Positions 1-7,700 of a stretch of 27,998 nucleotides of DNA are shown one piece after another. How positions within the stretch are numbered: the stretch's first letter is position 1; each line of letters begins with the position of its first letter. The position numbers were made by a program, and so were the translations under genes. The notes under the pieces are model-generated. The model was not told where the DNA came from. It searched no databases and worked only from the letters and a program-made list of their open reading frames with translations. Source of the stretch: an uncultured Clostridium sp. (GTDB lineage Bacteria; Bacillota; Clostridia; TANB77; CAG-508); NCBI GenBank assembly GCA_902492105.1, contig CABUKD010000029.1:1-27998 (forward strand). Direction: 5' to 3'.

Positions 1-16
1 TAAGACTTATTTGTTC

Positions 17-43
17 AAACCCCAGAAAAAATTTCTGGGGTTT
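17..43. repeat. Strong hairpin, terminator-like
   Basis: The arms AAACCCCAGAAA (17-28) and TTTCTGGGGTTT (32-43) pair perfectly over 12 bp around a three-base loop. No clear T-tract follows beyond the stem on either strand, so this is a strong stem but only a possible terminator. It lies in the higher-GC patch and probably belongs to a gene or element outside the window. Confidence 0.6.
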
Positions 44-56
44 GTCAACAGTCTGA

Positions 57-85
57 GCGACAGATATTTTATCTGTCGCTTTTTT
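57..85 (+). terminator. Rho-independent terminator (+ strand)
   Basis: GCGACAGATA (57-66) pairs perfectly with TATCTGTCGC (70-79) around a TTT loop and is followed by six T (80-85). The T-tract is on the plus strand, so it would end a plus-strand gene lying left of the window. On the minus strand the same stem lies just past the stop of the 303-codon gene, but without a T-tract on that side. Confidence 0.75.
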
Positions 86-111
86 GGTAGAGGGCTATTT
101 GAGAAGTGGGA

Positions 112-1023
112 TTACTTCAGCATTTTGGAAGCTTCCAAAATGCTGGAAATAGCATCCAACTTGCCAACAACCATCCTGGCACTGTATCCAGCCTTTTCCA
201 GTTCCTGGCATACACCGAGAAACTTCTCAAAGAGAGATTCATTAGCCATGATATCCATGACTGTAAGAGAACTCTCCGCCGAATGTTCATTGCATTCATT
301 TTTCGGAGTAGGAAGGGACGGTATGCCGGTCGCAGAGGCAGTTTCAACCACAATATCCGGCTCCTGCTCAGCAGTATCAACTGTGTCAACACTGTGATCC
401 TGTAACCATCGTTTCAGGGGAACAGCCAGAGGTGTATTGACTTCCGAAGCTTTGCGAAGAAGTGTGTCATTCCAAATTGCTTCCAACAAATCGTGAATCT
501 GAGCCGCATACGGTTTGAGCATAGCAGACTCTGATTTGTCAAAGTGCAGAGTACGAAGCCCACCAAAATAGTTGACTTCCTGGAAGCTACCAAGAAGATA
601 CAGAGTTCTTTCAATATAGCTCTCATCAGCGTACTGGGTCAGTCTAAAACACTTATTGTAGACCACCGCTGCAACGATCATATCAGAAACGTTAAGCAAT
701 TTCTGATACGCTGCTTTGCAATTTTCGGAAGTTATAGCAGGTTGAAAAAAATCTTTCTGTACTAAAGAGTGCTGATAGCGTAGCTCGTCTCGCCAAGGCA
801 AAACCAGGTGTTCGGGAATGCTGTCAGGCTCCAAACCGAAAGAATTGAGAGCTTTTGCCGGGTCATATGTCATGAGCCAAAGAAGATCAAAACATTGATC
901 ATTGCTCATTCCTTTCGCAAAGGTATTAGTAGCCTCTTCGATTTTGCGTTTCAAATCTTCAGAACAACTCTGAAGGCGCTTGTCAAACTTGGTCCGGAAT
1001 TTAATTGTACTGTTGTTAGACAT
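112..1023 (-). CDS. Hypothetical protein, probably horizontally acquired
   Basis: A 303-residue protein that I do not recognise. No signal peptide or membrane segment is visible and it looks soluble and largely helical. The C-terminal third has an acidic, Ser/Thr-rich linker (about residues 210-245) before a short helical tail. The start is supported by a good ribosome-binding site (GAGGAGGG) 8 bases upstream, and a near-consensus promoter precedes it. Codon use and GC (27 of 60 bases in 421-480 by count) differ from the AT-rich genes to its right. It is the only gene of this composition in the window and sits at the window edge beside strong hairpins, so it may be the end of an integrated element. 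No function is proposed. Confidence 0.8.
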   Translation of the reverse strand: MSNNSTIKFRTKFDKRLQSCSEDLKRKIEEATNTFAKGMSNDQCFDLLWLMTYDPAKALNSFGLEPDSIPEHLVLPWRDELRYQHSLVQKDFFQPAITSENCKAAYQKLLNVSDMIVAAVVYNKCFRLTQYADESYIERTLYLLGSFQEVNYFGGLRTLHFDKSESAMLKPYAAQIHDLLEAIWNDTLLRKASEVNTPLAVPLKRWLQDHSVDTVDTAEQEPDIVVETASATGIPSLPTPKNECNEHSAESSLTVMDIMANESLFEKFLGVCQELEKAGYSARMVVGKLDAISSILEASKMLK

Positions 1024-1055
1024 AAAGTAGCCCTCCTCTAAAATATAAAAATGCT

Positions 1056-1068
1056 AGGTTATTAACCT
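1056..1068. promoter_or_regulatory. Dyad in the 5' leader, candidate operator
   Basis: AGGTTA-T-TAACCT is a perfect inverted repeat with one central base. It lies about 10 bases downstream of the -10 box of the minus-strand promoter, close to the expected transcription start. That position would let a bound repressor block initiation. The regulator is not identified. Confidence 0.45.
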
Positions 1069-1077
1069 TATAATTGT

Positions 1078-1106
1078 ATTATACCAAAAATAACACATTA
1101 TGTCAA
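1078..1106 (-). promoter_or_regulatory. SigmaA-type promoter of the 303-aa gene
   Basis: Read on the minus strand, TTGACA (1101-1106) and TATAAT (1078-1083) are separated by 17 bases. Both hexamers match consensus exactly with the preferred spacing. The promoter directs transcription into the gene ending at 112. Confidence 0.85.
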
Positions 1107-1184
1107 TTAACGTTACGGATAAGCTATGTGATTTTGAATAGTAGAACAAATATATTTCATTTTATAGAAAAAATAAAATTAATA

Positions 1185-1193
1185 TGATATAAT
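1185..1193 (+). promoter_or_regulatory. Extended -10 promoter of polA
   Basis: TGATATAAT is a perfect extended -10 (TGn-TATAAT) about 30 bases before the polA start. No good -35 is visible at 17 bases, which the extended -10 can compensate. The leader is short and carries GAAAGAAGAG as ribosome-binding site. Confidence 0.6.
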
Positions 1194-1224
1194 CGAAAAA
1201 AATTAAATGAAAGAAGAGTAAGCT

Positions 1225-3978
1225 ATGAAAAAAATTGTTTTAATTGATGGAAATAGTATTTTAAATAGAGCATTTTATGGAATTATGGGTTCTAAAATGC
1301 TAACAACAGCAGATGGAAAATATACCAATGCTGTTTATGGCTTCTTAGCTATTTTATTTAAAGTACTAGAAGATATAAATCCAGAATATTTAATGGTAAC
1401 TTTTGACGTCAAGTCAAAAACTCAAAGACATGAGCTATATGAAGGTTATAAAGCAAATAGAAAAGGAATGCCAAATGAACTAGCAGAACAAATGCCTATT
1501 TTAAAAAATATTTTAAAGGCTATGAATATTGCCATTATTGAAAAAGAGGGGTATGAGGCAGATGATGTATTAGGAACGATAGCAAAAAAAGCAGAAAGAA
1601 AAGGATTTGATGTTACTATTGTTTCAGGAGATAGAGACACTTTTCAGCTTACTTCTGATAATATTAAAGTACGTATTCCTCATACCAAAGTTGGAAAAAC
1701 AGAAGTAGACACTTTTGATAAGCAAGCAATTATAGAAAAATATGGAGTAAAACCAAAGCAATTAATAGAAGTAAAAGGATTGATGGGAGATACTTCTGAT
1801 AATATTCCAGGAGTACCTGGTATTGGAGAAAAAACGGCACTAGAACTAATTAAGAAATATTATTCTATAGAAAATTTATATGATAAAATTGAAAAAGAAC
1901 AAGATACCATTAAGCCAAATACTAGAAAAAAGTTAATAGAAAACAAAGAATTAGCAGAATTATCTAGAACATTAGGAACTATTAATTTATCTGTACCAAT
2001 AGAAGAAAATCTAGAAGATTTTAAAAGAAAAGAATGGGATAAAGAAGAGGTATTCAAACAATTTAAAGAATTAAACTTTAACCGTTTTATTGAAAGATTT
2101 TCATTACAGGAAGAAGAAAAAGGTAATAAAGATATCCATGAGCTTTTTGAACTAGAAAGTATTTCTGTAGATAATAAAGAACTTAAAACCCTAATAGAAG
2201 AGTTACAAAAAGAAAATAAAATGATATATTTCTTAGGAAAAAAAGAATTATCTCCTATAGAAAATGCAAGTTCTGAATATGTTCGAATTTTGCAAAAAGA
2301 AATTACCGCATTATATATTTATCGTAACAAAAAAATATATGAAATAAAAATAGGAAAGAATATAGAACAGTATGTAGCTATGTGGAAACCAATTTTTGAA
2401 AACAAGTCAATAGAGAAAATAGGATATCACATGAGTGAAGATGTTGTGTTATTAAAAGAACTAGGCATCAATCTAAAAGGGATTTCATTTGATGCCAAAA
2501 TTGCAGCTTATGACTTAAACCCAACTAATAATCATTATGGACTAGATGAACTTGCAAAACAATACTTAAATTTAGACTTTTCACAGTATTTAGAAGCATT
2601 AGAAACACCAAAACAAGAACAAACACAAATGACATTATTTGTACAAGAAGAGGAAGAAAAAGAAGAAAATAATTTAGAACAATATAAAAATGCACTTTGT
2701 GTATATAGCATTGCAAAACTACAAGAAGAACTATTACCAAAATTAGAAGAAGTACAAGCATTAGAATTGTTTAACAACATAGAAATGCCTATAGGCAAAA
2801 TATTGGGAAGTATGCAATATGAGGGAATTTATATTGATAAAGAAGAACTTATTGCATTTGGTGACAAATTAAAAGAGCAAATAGAAAGTTTAAAACAAGA
2901 AATTTATAATCTATGCGGAGAAGAATTTAATGTAAATTCTACACAACAATTAGGAACTATTTTATTTGAAAAATTGAAATTGCCTGTTTATAAAAAAACA
3001 AAAAAAGGGTATTCTACAGATGTAGATATTTTAGAAAAACTAAAGCCAGAACATCCAGTTATTGAAAAAATATTAGAATATCGTACTTTAGGAAAACTAA
3101 ATTCTACTTATGTAGAAGGATTATTACCATATATTAATGCAAAAACACATAAAATCCATTCACATTTTCATCAAACGATTACTGCAACGGGAAGAATTAG
3201 TAGTACAGAACCAAACTTACAAAACATACCTAGCAGAGCAGAATTTGGAAAACAAGTAAAAAAGGCATTTAAAGCGAGCAAAGGGCATATATTTATAGAT
3301 ACAGACTATTCTCAAATTGAACTTAGGATTTTAGCACATATTTCAAAAGACAGAAACATGAAAAAAGCCTTTTCTCAAGGAGAAGATATTCATAAACAAG
3401 TTGCATCTAAAGTGTTTGAAGTGCCAATGGAAGAAGTAACCAAAGAGCAAAGAACAGCAGCAAAAGCAGTTAATTTTGGAATTGTATATGGTATTAGTGG
3501 ATTTGGACTTGCAGAACAACTAGGAATAGGAAGAAAAAAAGCAGAAAAATATATAGAACAATACCTAGAAAAATATAAAGGTGTAAAAAAATTCATGGAT
3601 GAAATTGTAAGCCAAGCAAGAGAAACAGGCTTTGTAGAAACCTTATTCCATAGAAGAAGATATATTCCAGAACTTTCTTCTAATAACTATATGGTAAGGC
3701 AATTTGGTGCAAGAGCAGCTATGAATACACCAATACAAGGAACAGCAGCAGACATTATGAAAATTGCTATGATTAAAGTATATGAAAAATTAGAACAAGA
3801 AAACTTACAAGCTAAAATTATTTTGCAAATTCATGACGAATTGTTAATAGAATGTAAAATAGAAGAAAAAGAGAAAGTAAAACAAATTTTAAAAGAGTGT
3901 ATGGAAAGTGCAGCAACACTAGATGTGCCTTTAGAAGTAGAAGTATCAGAAGCAGATAATTGGTATGAGGTAAAATAA
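1225..3978 (+). CDS. polA: DNA polymerase I
   Basis: A family A DNA polymerase of 917 residues, acting in Okazaki fragment maturation and excision repair. Domains in order: the 5'-3' exonuclease/FEN domain (about 1-290, with VSGDRDTFQL near 134 and the helix-hairpin-helix GVPGIGEKTA near 197); a degenerate 3'-5' exonuclease-like domain (about 320-520) in which I cannot find the DxE metal ligands, as in Bacillus-type PolA; and the polymerase domain with motif A DYSQIELR (about 694), motif B KAVNFGIVYG (about 747) and motif C HDELL (about 870). Length is normal for Firmicutes. An acidic low-complexity stretch (EEEEKEEN) lies between the exonuclease-like and polymerase domains. It appears to be monocistronic. 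Confidence 0.98.
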   Translation: MKKIVLIDGNSILNRAFYGIMGSKMLTTADGKYTNAVYGFLAILFKVLEDINPEYLMVTFDVKSKTQRHELYEGYKANRKGMPNELAEQMPILKNILKAMNIAIIEKEGYEADDVLGTIAKKAERKGFDVTIVSGDRDTFQLTSDNIKVRIPHTKVGKTEVDTFDKQAIIEKYGVKPKQLIEVKGLMGDTSDNIPGVPGIGEKTALELIKKYYSIENLYDKIEKEQDTIKPNTRKKLIENKELAELSRTLGTINLSVPIEENLEDFKRKEWDKEEVFKQFKELNFNRFIERFSLQEEEKGNKDIHELFELESISVDNKELKTLIEELQKENKMIYFLGKKELSPIENASSEYVRILQKEITALYIYRNKKIYEIKIGKNIEQYVAMWKPIFENKSIEKIGYHMSEDVVLLKELGINLKGISFDAKIAAYDLNPTNNHYGLDELAKQYLNLDFSQYLEALETPKQEQTQMTLFVQEEEEKEENNLEQYKNALCVYSIAKLQEELLPKLEEVQALELFNNIEMPIGKILGSMQYEGIYIDKEELIAFGDKLKEQIESLKQEIYNLCGEEFNVNSTQQLGTILFEKLKLPVYKKTKKGYSTDVDILEKLKPEHPVIEKILEYRTLGKLNSTYVEGLLPYINAKTHKIHSHFHQTITATGRISSTEPNLQNIPSRAEFGKQVKKAFKASKGHIFIDTDYSQIELRILAHISKDRNMKKAFSQGEDIHKQVASKVFEVPMEEVTKEQRTAAKAVNFGIVYGISGFGLAEQLGIGRKKAEKYIEQYLEKYKGVKKFMDEIVSQARETGFVETLFHRRRYIPELSSNNYMVRQFGARAAMNTPIQGTAADIMKIAMIKVYEKLEQENLQAKIILQIHDELLIECKIEEKEKVKQILKECMESAATLDVPLEVEVSEADNWYEVK

Positions 3979-4010
3979 CAAGTTTTGTTCTATAGAATTT
4001 AAAGTATAAT

Positions 4011-4162
4011 AGTTAATAAAATATATTTTCTTTTTTTCATAAGCTCGTCACATAGGCTTGTGAATTACGGTACACTTTCTTTTTAATAACTACAATATTC
4101 TAAATATGTACTAGACAAATGTTCCTCGATTATGAAAAATGCGAAAATATATTTTATTAACT
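4011..4162. repeat. 152-bp inverted-repeat element (MITE-like or structured RNA)
   Basis: The ends AGTTAATAAAATATATTTTC (4011-4030) and its exact reverse complement (4143-4162) form a 20-bp perfect inverted repeat. After a small internal loop the arms continue with TTTTTCATAA (4033-4042) against TTATGAAAAA (4130-4139). The 87-base centre holds a smaller stem, TCACA (4048-4052) with TGTGA (4059-4063). It fills most of the 3979-4222 gap between polA and the transglycosylase gene and has no coding capacity. I see no clean target-site duplication. It could be a miniature transposable element, a bidirectional transcription barrier, or a structured RNA. Confidence 0.7.
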
Positions 4163-4222
4163 TAGAATATCAAAATAATAAATTAAAAAGAATAAGACTA
4201 AAGAAAAAAGGAGAGAAAATTT

Positions 4223-4828
4223 TTGCTAAGATTAGTTAGAAATGGATTAATTATATTATGCATATTAGGATTTTTATATTTTTTATTGTTCCATGTGTTT
4301 GATTTAAAAACAGTTATTATGAAACAATTTTATCCGCAAAAGTATGCAGAATATGTAAATCAATATGCAGAGCAATATGGTGTGGATCCATTATTGATTT
4401 TTGCTATGATAAAGATTGAGAGTAACTTTAATGCAGATGCAAAGTCTGGCAGTGAAGCAAGAGGCTTAATGCAATTAATGGAAAATACGGCTACAGAAAT
4501 GGCTCAAAAAATAGAAAAGCAAGAAAGTAATATAGAGCTACAAGCACAACAAAGTTTAGAAATAAATCATGTGCAAACTTTATATGAACCAGAAACAAAT
4601 ATTCAACTAGGAACTTATTACTTTTCTAGTTTGCTTACACAATATCAAAATACAGGAATTGCCCTAGCTGCCTATAATGCTGGAATGGGGAGAGTAAATG
4701 AATGGATAGAAAAAGGAACCATTTTGCCAGATGGTTCCAACCTAGAAGCAATTCCTTACCAAGAAACGAATATGTATGTTAGAAAAGTATTAAATGCGTA
4801 TCGAATTTATCAGGAATTATATGAATAA
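4223..4828 (+). CDS. Lytic transglycosylase, Slt-type, membrane-anchored
   Basis: A 201-residue SLT-domain lytic transglycosylase that would cleave the MurNAc-GlcNAc bond of peptidoglycan outside the membrane. Residues about 7-28 form one hydrophobic segment (signal anchor). The catalytic domain runs from about 40 to 195: E66 in IKIESNFN is the expected catalytic glutamate, followed by the family motifs GLMQLM and later ALAAYNAGMGRV. The start codon is TTG, chosen because AAGGAGAG stands about 8 bases before it and the hydrophobic anchor begins just after. The 3' end overlaps the convergent M23 gene by 19 bases, so the two wall-hydrolase genes share a terminus. Confidence 0.92.
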   Translation: MLRLVRNGLIILCILGFLYFLLFHVFDLKTVIMKQFYPQKYAEYVNQYAEQYGVDPLLIFAMIKIESNFNADAKSGSEARGLMQLMENTATEMAQKIEKQESNIELQAQQSLEINHVQTLYEPETNIQLGTYYFSSLLTQYQNTGIALAAYNAGMGRVNEWIEKGTILPDGSNLEAIPYQETNMYVRKVLNAYRIYQELYE

Positions 4829-6069
4829 TAATCTGTTGTTGGCACAATAGGGTCTAGAATTTGATATTTCCTACTATAATCTTTAGTTTTTGGATTGCTT
4901 TTAAACACTTCACTACGGTTCTTTTTTAAGAAGTCGACTAAATCATAAAGGTCCACCCATATTTGATTTGGTCCTTCTTTTTGCACTTCATCAAAAATTA
5001 GTTGCAGTCCAAAATGTAAATGAGGAACATTAATATTATTTACATTTTCCTTCGTACTGTAACCAGTCATACCTAAATAGCCAATTACATCACCAGCAGT
5101 TACTACTTTTCCTTCTTCTATGCCTTCTGCATAAGGATGGTTTTTTCTTAAATGAGCATAGTAATAATATCTTTTTTTATCAAAACTACGAATTCCAATA
5201 CGCCAGCCACCATATTGATTCCAGCCAACAGCTTCTATAATACCAGATTCCACAGCAACAATAGGAGTACCAATACTTCCCATTAAATCATTTCCAAAAT
5301 GTAAACGTTTATATCCATAAGACCTAGAATTTCCAAAATCATCATAATGGCTATAGGCATAATTTTTAGCAACAGGGTGGAAAGCTTTAAGTCCATAAGT
5401 AGTTTCAAATTGTGGTTTTTTGACTCCTTTTGATGAATTTTCTAAGTTTTGTGTATTTTCTATGTTCTCTGTATTTTCCACATTTTCTGCATTTTGTGAA
5501 TTCTGTACATTTTTTGTTGTACTCTCTGCTATTTCTTTTTGATATTCTCCAATAAATTCATGTAGTACAGCATCATATCCTTCGAAATAGTAAGAATAAT
5601 TTTTTAGGTCTTTTGTCAAATCAGCCATAGTTTGACCACTTTTTAACTTTTCTACTAAAGTATCTAAATCCTTTTGCTTAAATTTTGAAAAATCATTACC
5701 ATATTTGCAAGCTAAATAAGAAATAAGTTCAATCCAATTATACTGAATAGCTTCTCCATTTACATGGGAATCAACATCAAGTTTTGCAGTTTTAACTAAA
5801 GCATCATAACAAACATTAAATTCAAACCACTTAATATACTTTTTTTCTTCTTTATTTTCATTTGTTTGAGAATCTATAGTGGTATTTTCTATGGTCATAT
5901 TCCCGTCTGATTGCCATATTCCATGTAGAGGGTCTGGAGTAACACTAGTAGGTAGAGTAGATGAATTATGAAAAAAAGCAAAATAAATAGATACTAATAA
6001 AACAAGAATTAGGCTAATAGGTAATATATATTTTAATTTATTAGAAATTTTAAATGATTTTATGAACAT
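4810..6069 (-). CDS. M23 (LytM) family metallopeptidase, membrane-anchored
   Basis: A 419-residue protein with an N-terminal hydrophobic anchor (about 12-34) and a C-terminal M23/LytM domain (about 230-370). The zinc-site motifs are visible: HFGNDLMG near 256 (HxxxD), AHL near 313 and HLHFG near 349-353. It should cleave peptide bonds in peptidoglycan outside the cell, or act as a regulator of other hydrolases. The middle region (about 60-190) is unrecognised and is followed by a low-complexity Asn/Glu linker of ENTEN/ENTQN-type repeats (about 195-212). The start is supported by GGTGA about 9 bases upstream. It is convergent with the transglycosylase gene and divergent from metK. Confidence 0.93.
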   Translation of the reverse strand: MFIKSFKISNKLKYILPISLILVLLVSIYFAFFHNSSTLPTSVTPDPLHGIWQSDGNMTIENTTIDSQTNENKEEKKYIKWFEFNVCYDALVKTAKLDVDSHVNGEAIQYNWIELISYLACKYGNDFSKFKQKDLDTLVEKLKSGQTMADLTKDLKNYSYYFEGYDAVLHEFIGEYQKEIAESTTKNVQNSQNAENVENTENIENTQNLENSSKGVKKPQFETTYGLKAFHPVAKNYAYSHYDDFGNSRSYGYKRLHFGNDLMGSIGTPIVAVESGIIEAVGWNQYGGWRIGIRSFDKKRYYYYAHLRKNHPYAEGIEEGKVVTAGDVIGYLGMTGYSTKENVNNINVPHLHFGLQLIFDEVQKEGPNQIWVDLYDLVDFLKKNRSEVFKSNPKTKDYSRKYQILDPIVPTTDYYSYNS

Positions 6070-6114
6070 TTTTATTTCACCAATATTAATTTATGAAATA
6101 TCATTCTTTTATAT

Positions 6115-6146
6115 GCTATATTTGTGCTACAATTCACAAATATAGC
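6115..6146. repeat. 12-bp perfect hairpin in the intergenic region
   Basis: GCTATATTTGTG (6115-6126) pairs perfectly with CACAAATATAGC (6135-6146) around an 8-base loop. No T-tract follows, so it is not a standard terminator. It lies between the divergent M23 and metK genes, in the region that would carry their promoters. Confidence 0.55.
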
Positions 6147-6221
6147 AGTTACATAAAAAAGTTACAGTCTGTGAATGGTAACATATTTGTAAGTTAAATC
6201 AAAATTGATTTTTAAAAGGTA

Positions 6222-6250
6222 TTGATACTTAATGAATAATTTGTTAAAAT
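6222..6250 (+). promoter_or_regulatory. SigmaA-type promoter of metK
   Basis: TTGATA (6222-6227) and TAAAAT (6245-6250) are spaced by 17 bases and lie 36 bases upstream of the metK start, which is preceded by AGGAGG. The implied leader is about 30 bases, too short for a SAM-I riboswitch, and no conserved SAM riboswitch core is seen upstream either. Confidence 0.65.
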
Positions 6251-6286
6251 GGAGGTGAAAAAAGTCGAAACTAGGAGGAACAATAT

Positions 6287-7396
6287 ATGAAACAATATTA
6301 CTTTACTTCAGAAAGTGTAACAGAAGGACATCCAGATAAATTATGTGATTCTATCTCAGATAGCATTTTAGATGCATGTCTAGAACAAGATGAAAACTCA
6401 AGAGTAGCAATAGAAACCTTTGCTTCCAAGAATTTAATTACCATTGCAGGACAAATTACAACAAATGCTAAAATTGATGTAGAAAAAATAGCAAGACAAA
6501 GAATACAAGAAATTGGATATGATAACGAAGAAACAGATATTGATTATCGTACTTGTAAAATAGAAACCAATATTACCACACAAAGTCAAGATATTGCTAT
6601 GGGAGTAGATGTAGGAGGAGCAGGGGACCAAGGCATTATGTTTGGTTATGCTTGCAACGAAACCGAAAACTATATGCCTTTTGCAATAGAAATGGCTCAC
6701 CGCTTAGCAAAGCAATTAATCAAAGTAAGAAAAGAAGGAAAAATTGCTTATTTACGTCCAGATGGAAAAACGCAAGTAACTGTAGAATATGAAAACGATA
6801 AACCAAAAAGAATAGAAACCATTTTAATTTCTAACCAACATTTACCAGATATATCTATAGAGCAAATGAAGCAAGATATTATTGAAAAGGTAATAAAAGT
6901 AGTAATACCAGAAAAGTATATGGATAAAAATACAAAAATATATGTCAATCCAACAGGACGATTTGTAATAGGAGGACCTCTTGGAGATACTGGGCTTACC
7001 GGTAGAAAAATTATTGTAGATACTTATGGAGGTTATAGCAGAAATGGAGGAGGAGCTTTTTCAGGTAAAGATGCTAGTAAAGTAGATCGTAGCAGTAGCT
7101 ATATGCTTCGCCATATAGCAAAAAACATTGTTGCTAATGGATATGCAAAAAAATGTGAAATTCAAGTATCTTATGCCATAGGTATGGAACAACCACTTTC
7201 TGTTTATGTAGATACTTTTGGAACAGGAACCATTCCAGAAGAACAAATTGTGGAATTAATTCAAGAAAAATTTGACTTAACACCAAATGGTATTATAAAA
7301 TACTTAGATTTGAAAAAGCCTATCTACAAAGAAACAACCAATTATGGTCACTTTGGAAAAGAAAATATGACTTGGGAAAAAATAATTTCTTTATAA
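6287..7396 (+). CDS. metK: S-adenosylmethionine synthetase
   Basis: Makes S-adenosylmethionine from methionine and ATP in the cytoplasm. The 369 residues cover all three repeats of the family: the N-terminal ESVTEGHPDK motif (about 9-18), the GAGDQGIMFGY motif (about 111-121), and the glycine-rich GGGAFSGKD loop (about 253-261) that binds phosphates. It is slightly shorter than the roughly 385-400 residues of many bacterial MetK proteins, but begins and ends normally. It is transcribed alone from the promoter just upstream, with a strong AGGAGG ribosome-binding site 8 bases before the ATG. Confidence 0.97.
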   Translation: MKQYYFTSESVTEGHPDKLCDSISDSILDACLEQDENSRVAIETFASKNLITIAGQITTNAKIDVEKIARQRIQEIGYDNEETDIDYRTCKIETNITTQSQDIAMGVDVGGAGDQGIMFGYACNETENYMPFAIEMAHRLAKQLIKVRKEGKIAYLRPDGKTQVTVEYENDKPKRIETILISNQHLPDISIEQMKQDIIEKVIKVVIPEKYMDKNTKIYVNPTGRFVIGGPLGDTGLTGRKIIVDTYGGYSRNGGGAFSGKDASKVDRSSSYMLRHIAKNIVANGYAKKCEIQVSYAIGMEQPLSVYVDTFGTGTIPEEQIVELIQEKFDLTPNGIIKYLDLKKPIYKETTNYGHFGKENMTWEKIISL

Positions 7397-7404
7397 AAAC
7401 ATTA

Positions 7405-7431
7405 TGTCAATGGGGACGGAGAATATTGACA
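7405..7431. repeat. REP-like hairpin with GGGGACG loop
   Basis: TGTCAAT (7405-7411) pairs perfectly with ATTGACA (7425-7431); the 13-base loop begins GGGGACGG. A second hairpin at 12545-12575 has a different 7-bp stem but the same GGGGACG just inside the stem (read on the minus strand). The GC-rich loop stands out in AT-rich intergenic DNA and suggests a dispersed repeat. The rest of the 7397-7700 gap holds a promoter and a leader hairpin, listed separately. Confidence 0.6.
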
Positions 7432-7542
7432 ACTTTTCTATGAATTGCAATTTAAGAAGTTTCAAAAAATATATATTTGAAAAGTTTCATAATGAAAAAG
7501 ATAATTGAAAAAATAAGGATAAAAACAAAAATAAAAAAGTAC

Positions 7543-7571
7543 TTGCATTTTGAATGTAGTTAGTATAAAAT
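7543..7571 (+). promoter_or_regulatory. Probable promoter of the prepilin-like gene
   Basis: TTGCAT (7543-7548) and TAAAAT (7566-7571) are spaced 17 bases apart; TATAAA two bases earlier is an alternative -10. The start codon is 130 bases further on, leaving a leader that contains a 14-bp hairpin. Confidence 0.45.
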
Positions 7572-7591
7572 AAAAATATACTTAATTGAAA

Positions 7592-7623
7592 GATGAGTTA
7601 TACTTAACAAAGTATAATTCATC
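7592..7623 (+). promoter_or_regulatory. Leader hairpin upstream of the prepilin-like gene
   Basis: GATGAGTTATACTT (7592-7605) pairs with AAGTATAATTCATC (7610-7623), 13 Watson-Crick pairs and one G-U, around AACA. TTAAATTTTTCTTT follows, so it could work as an intrinsic terminator or attenuator between the promoter and the gene at 7701. Confidence 0.5.
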
Positions 7624-7700
7624 TTAAATTTTTCTTTACAGAAAAATAAAAGAATAGTATAATAAAATAAAAAATAAACAAGTAGGAGGAAAAATAAATT

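Noticed and set aside
11..405. Two plus-strand open frames of about 100-128 codons
   Set aside because: They lie antisense to the 303-residue gene, which has a consensus promoter and ribosome-binding site; their sequences have no domain features and the first starts inside a hairpin.
5455..5510. Repeated Asn/Glu/Thr codons in the M23 gene as a phase-variable repeat
   Set aside because: The units are imperfect and in frame; they look like a flexible linker, not a uniform tandem repeat.
6249..6290. Mini-frame that could be a leader peptide before metK
   Set aside because: Its ATG overlaps the -10 box, so it would not be in the transcript.
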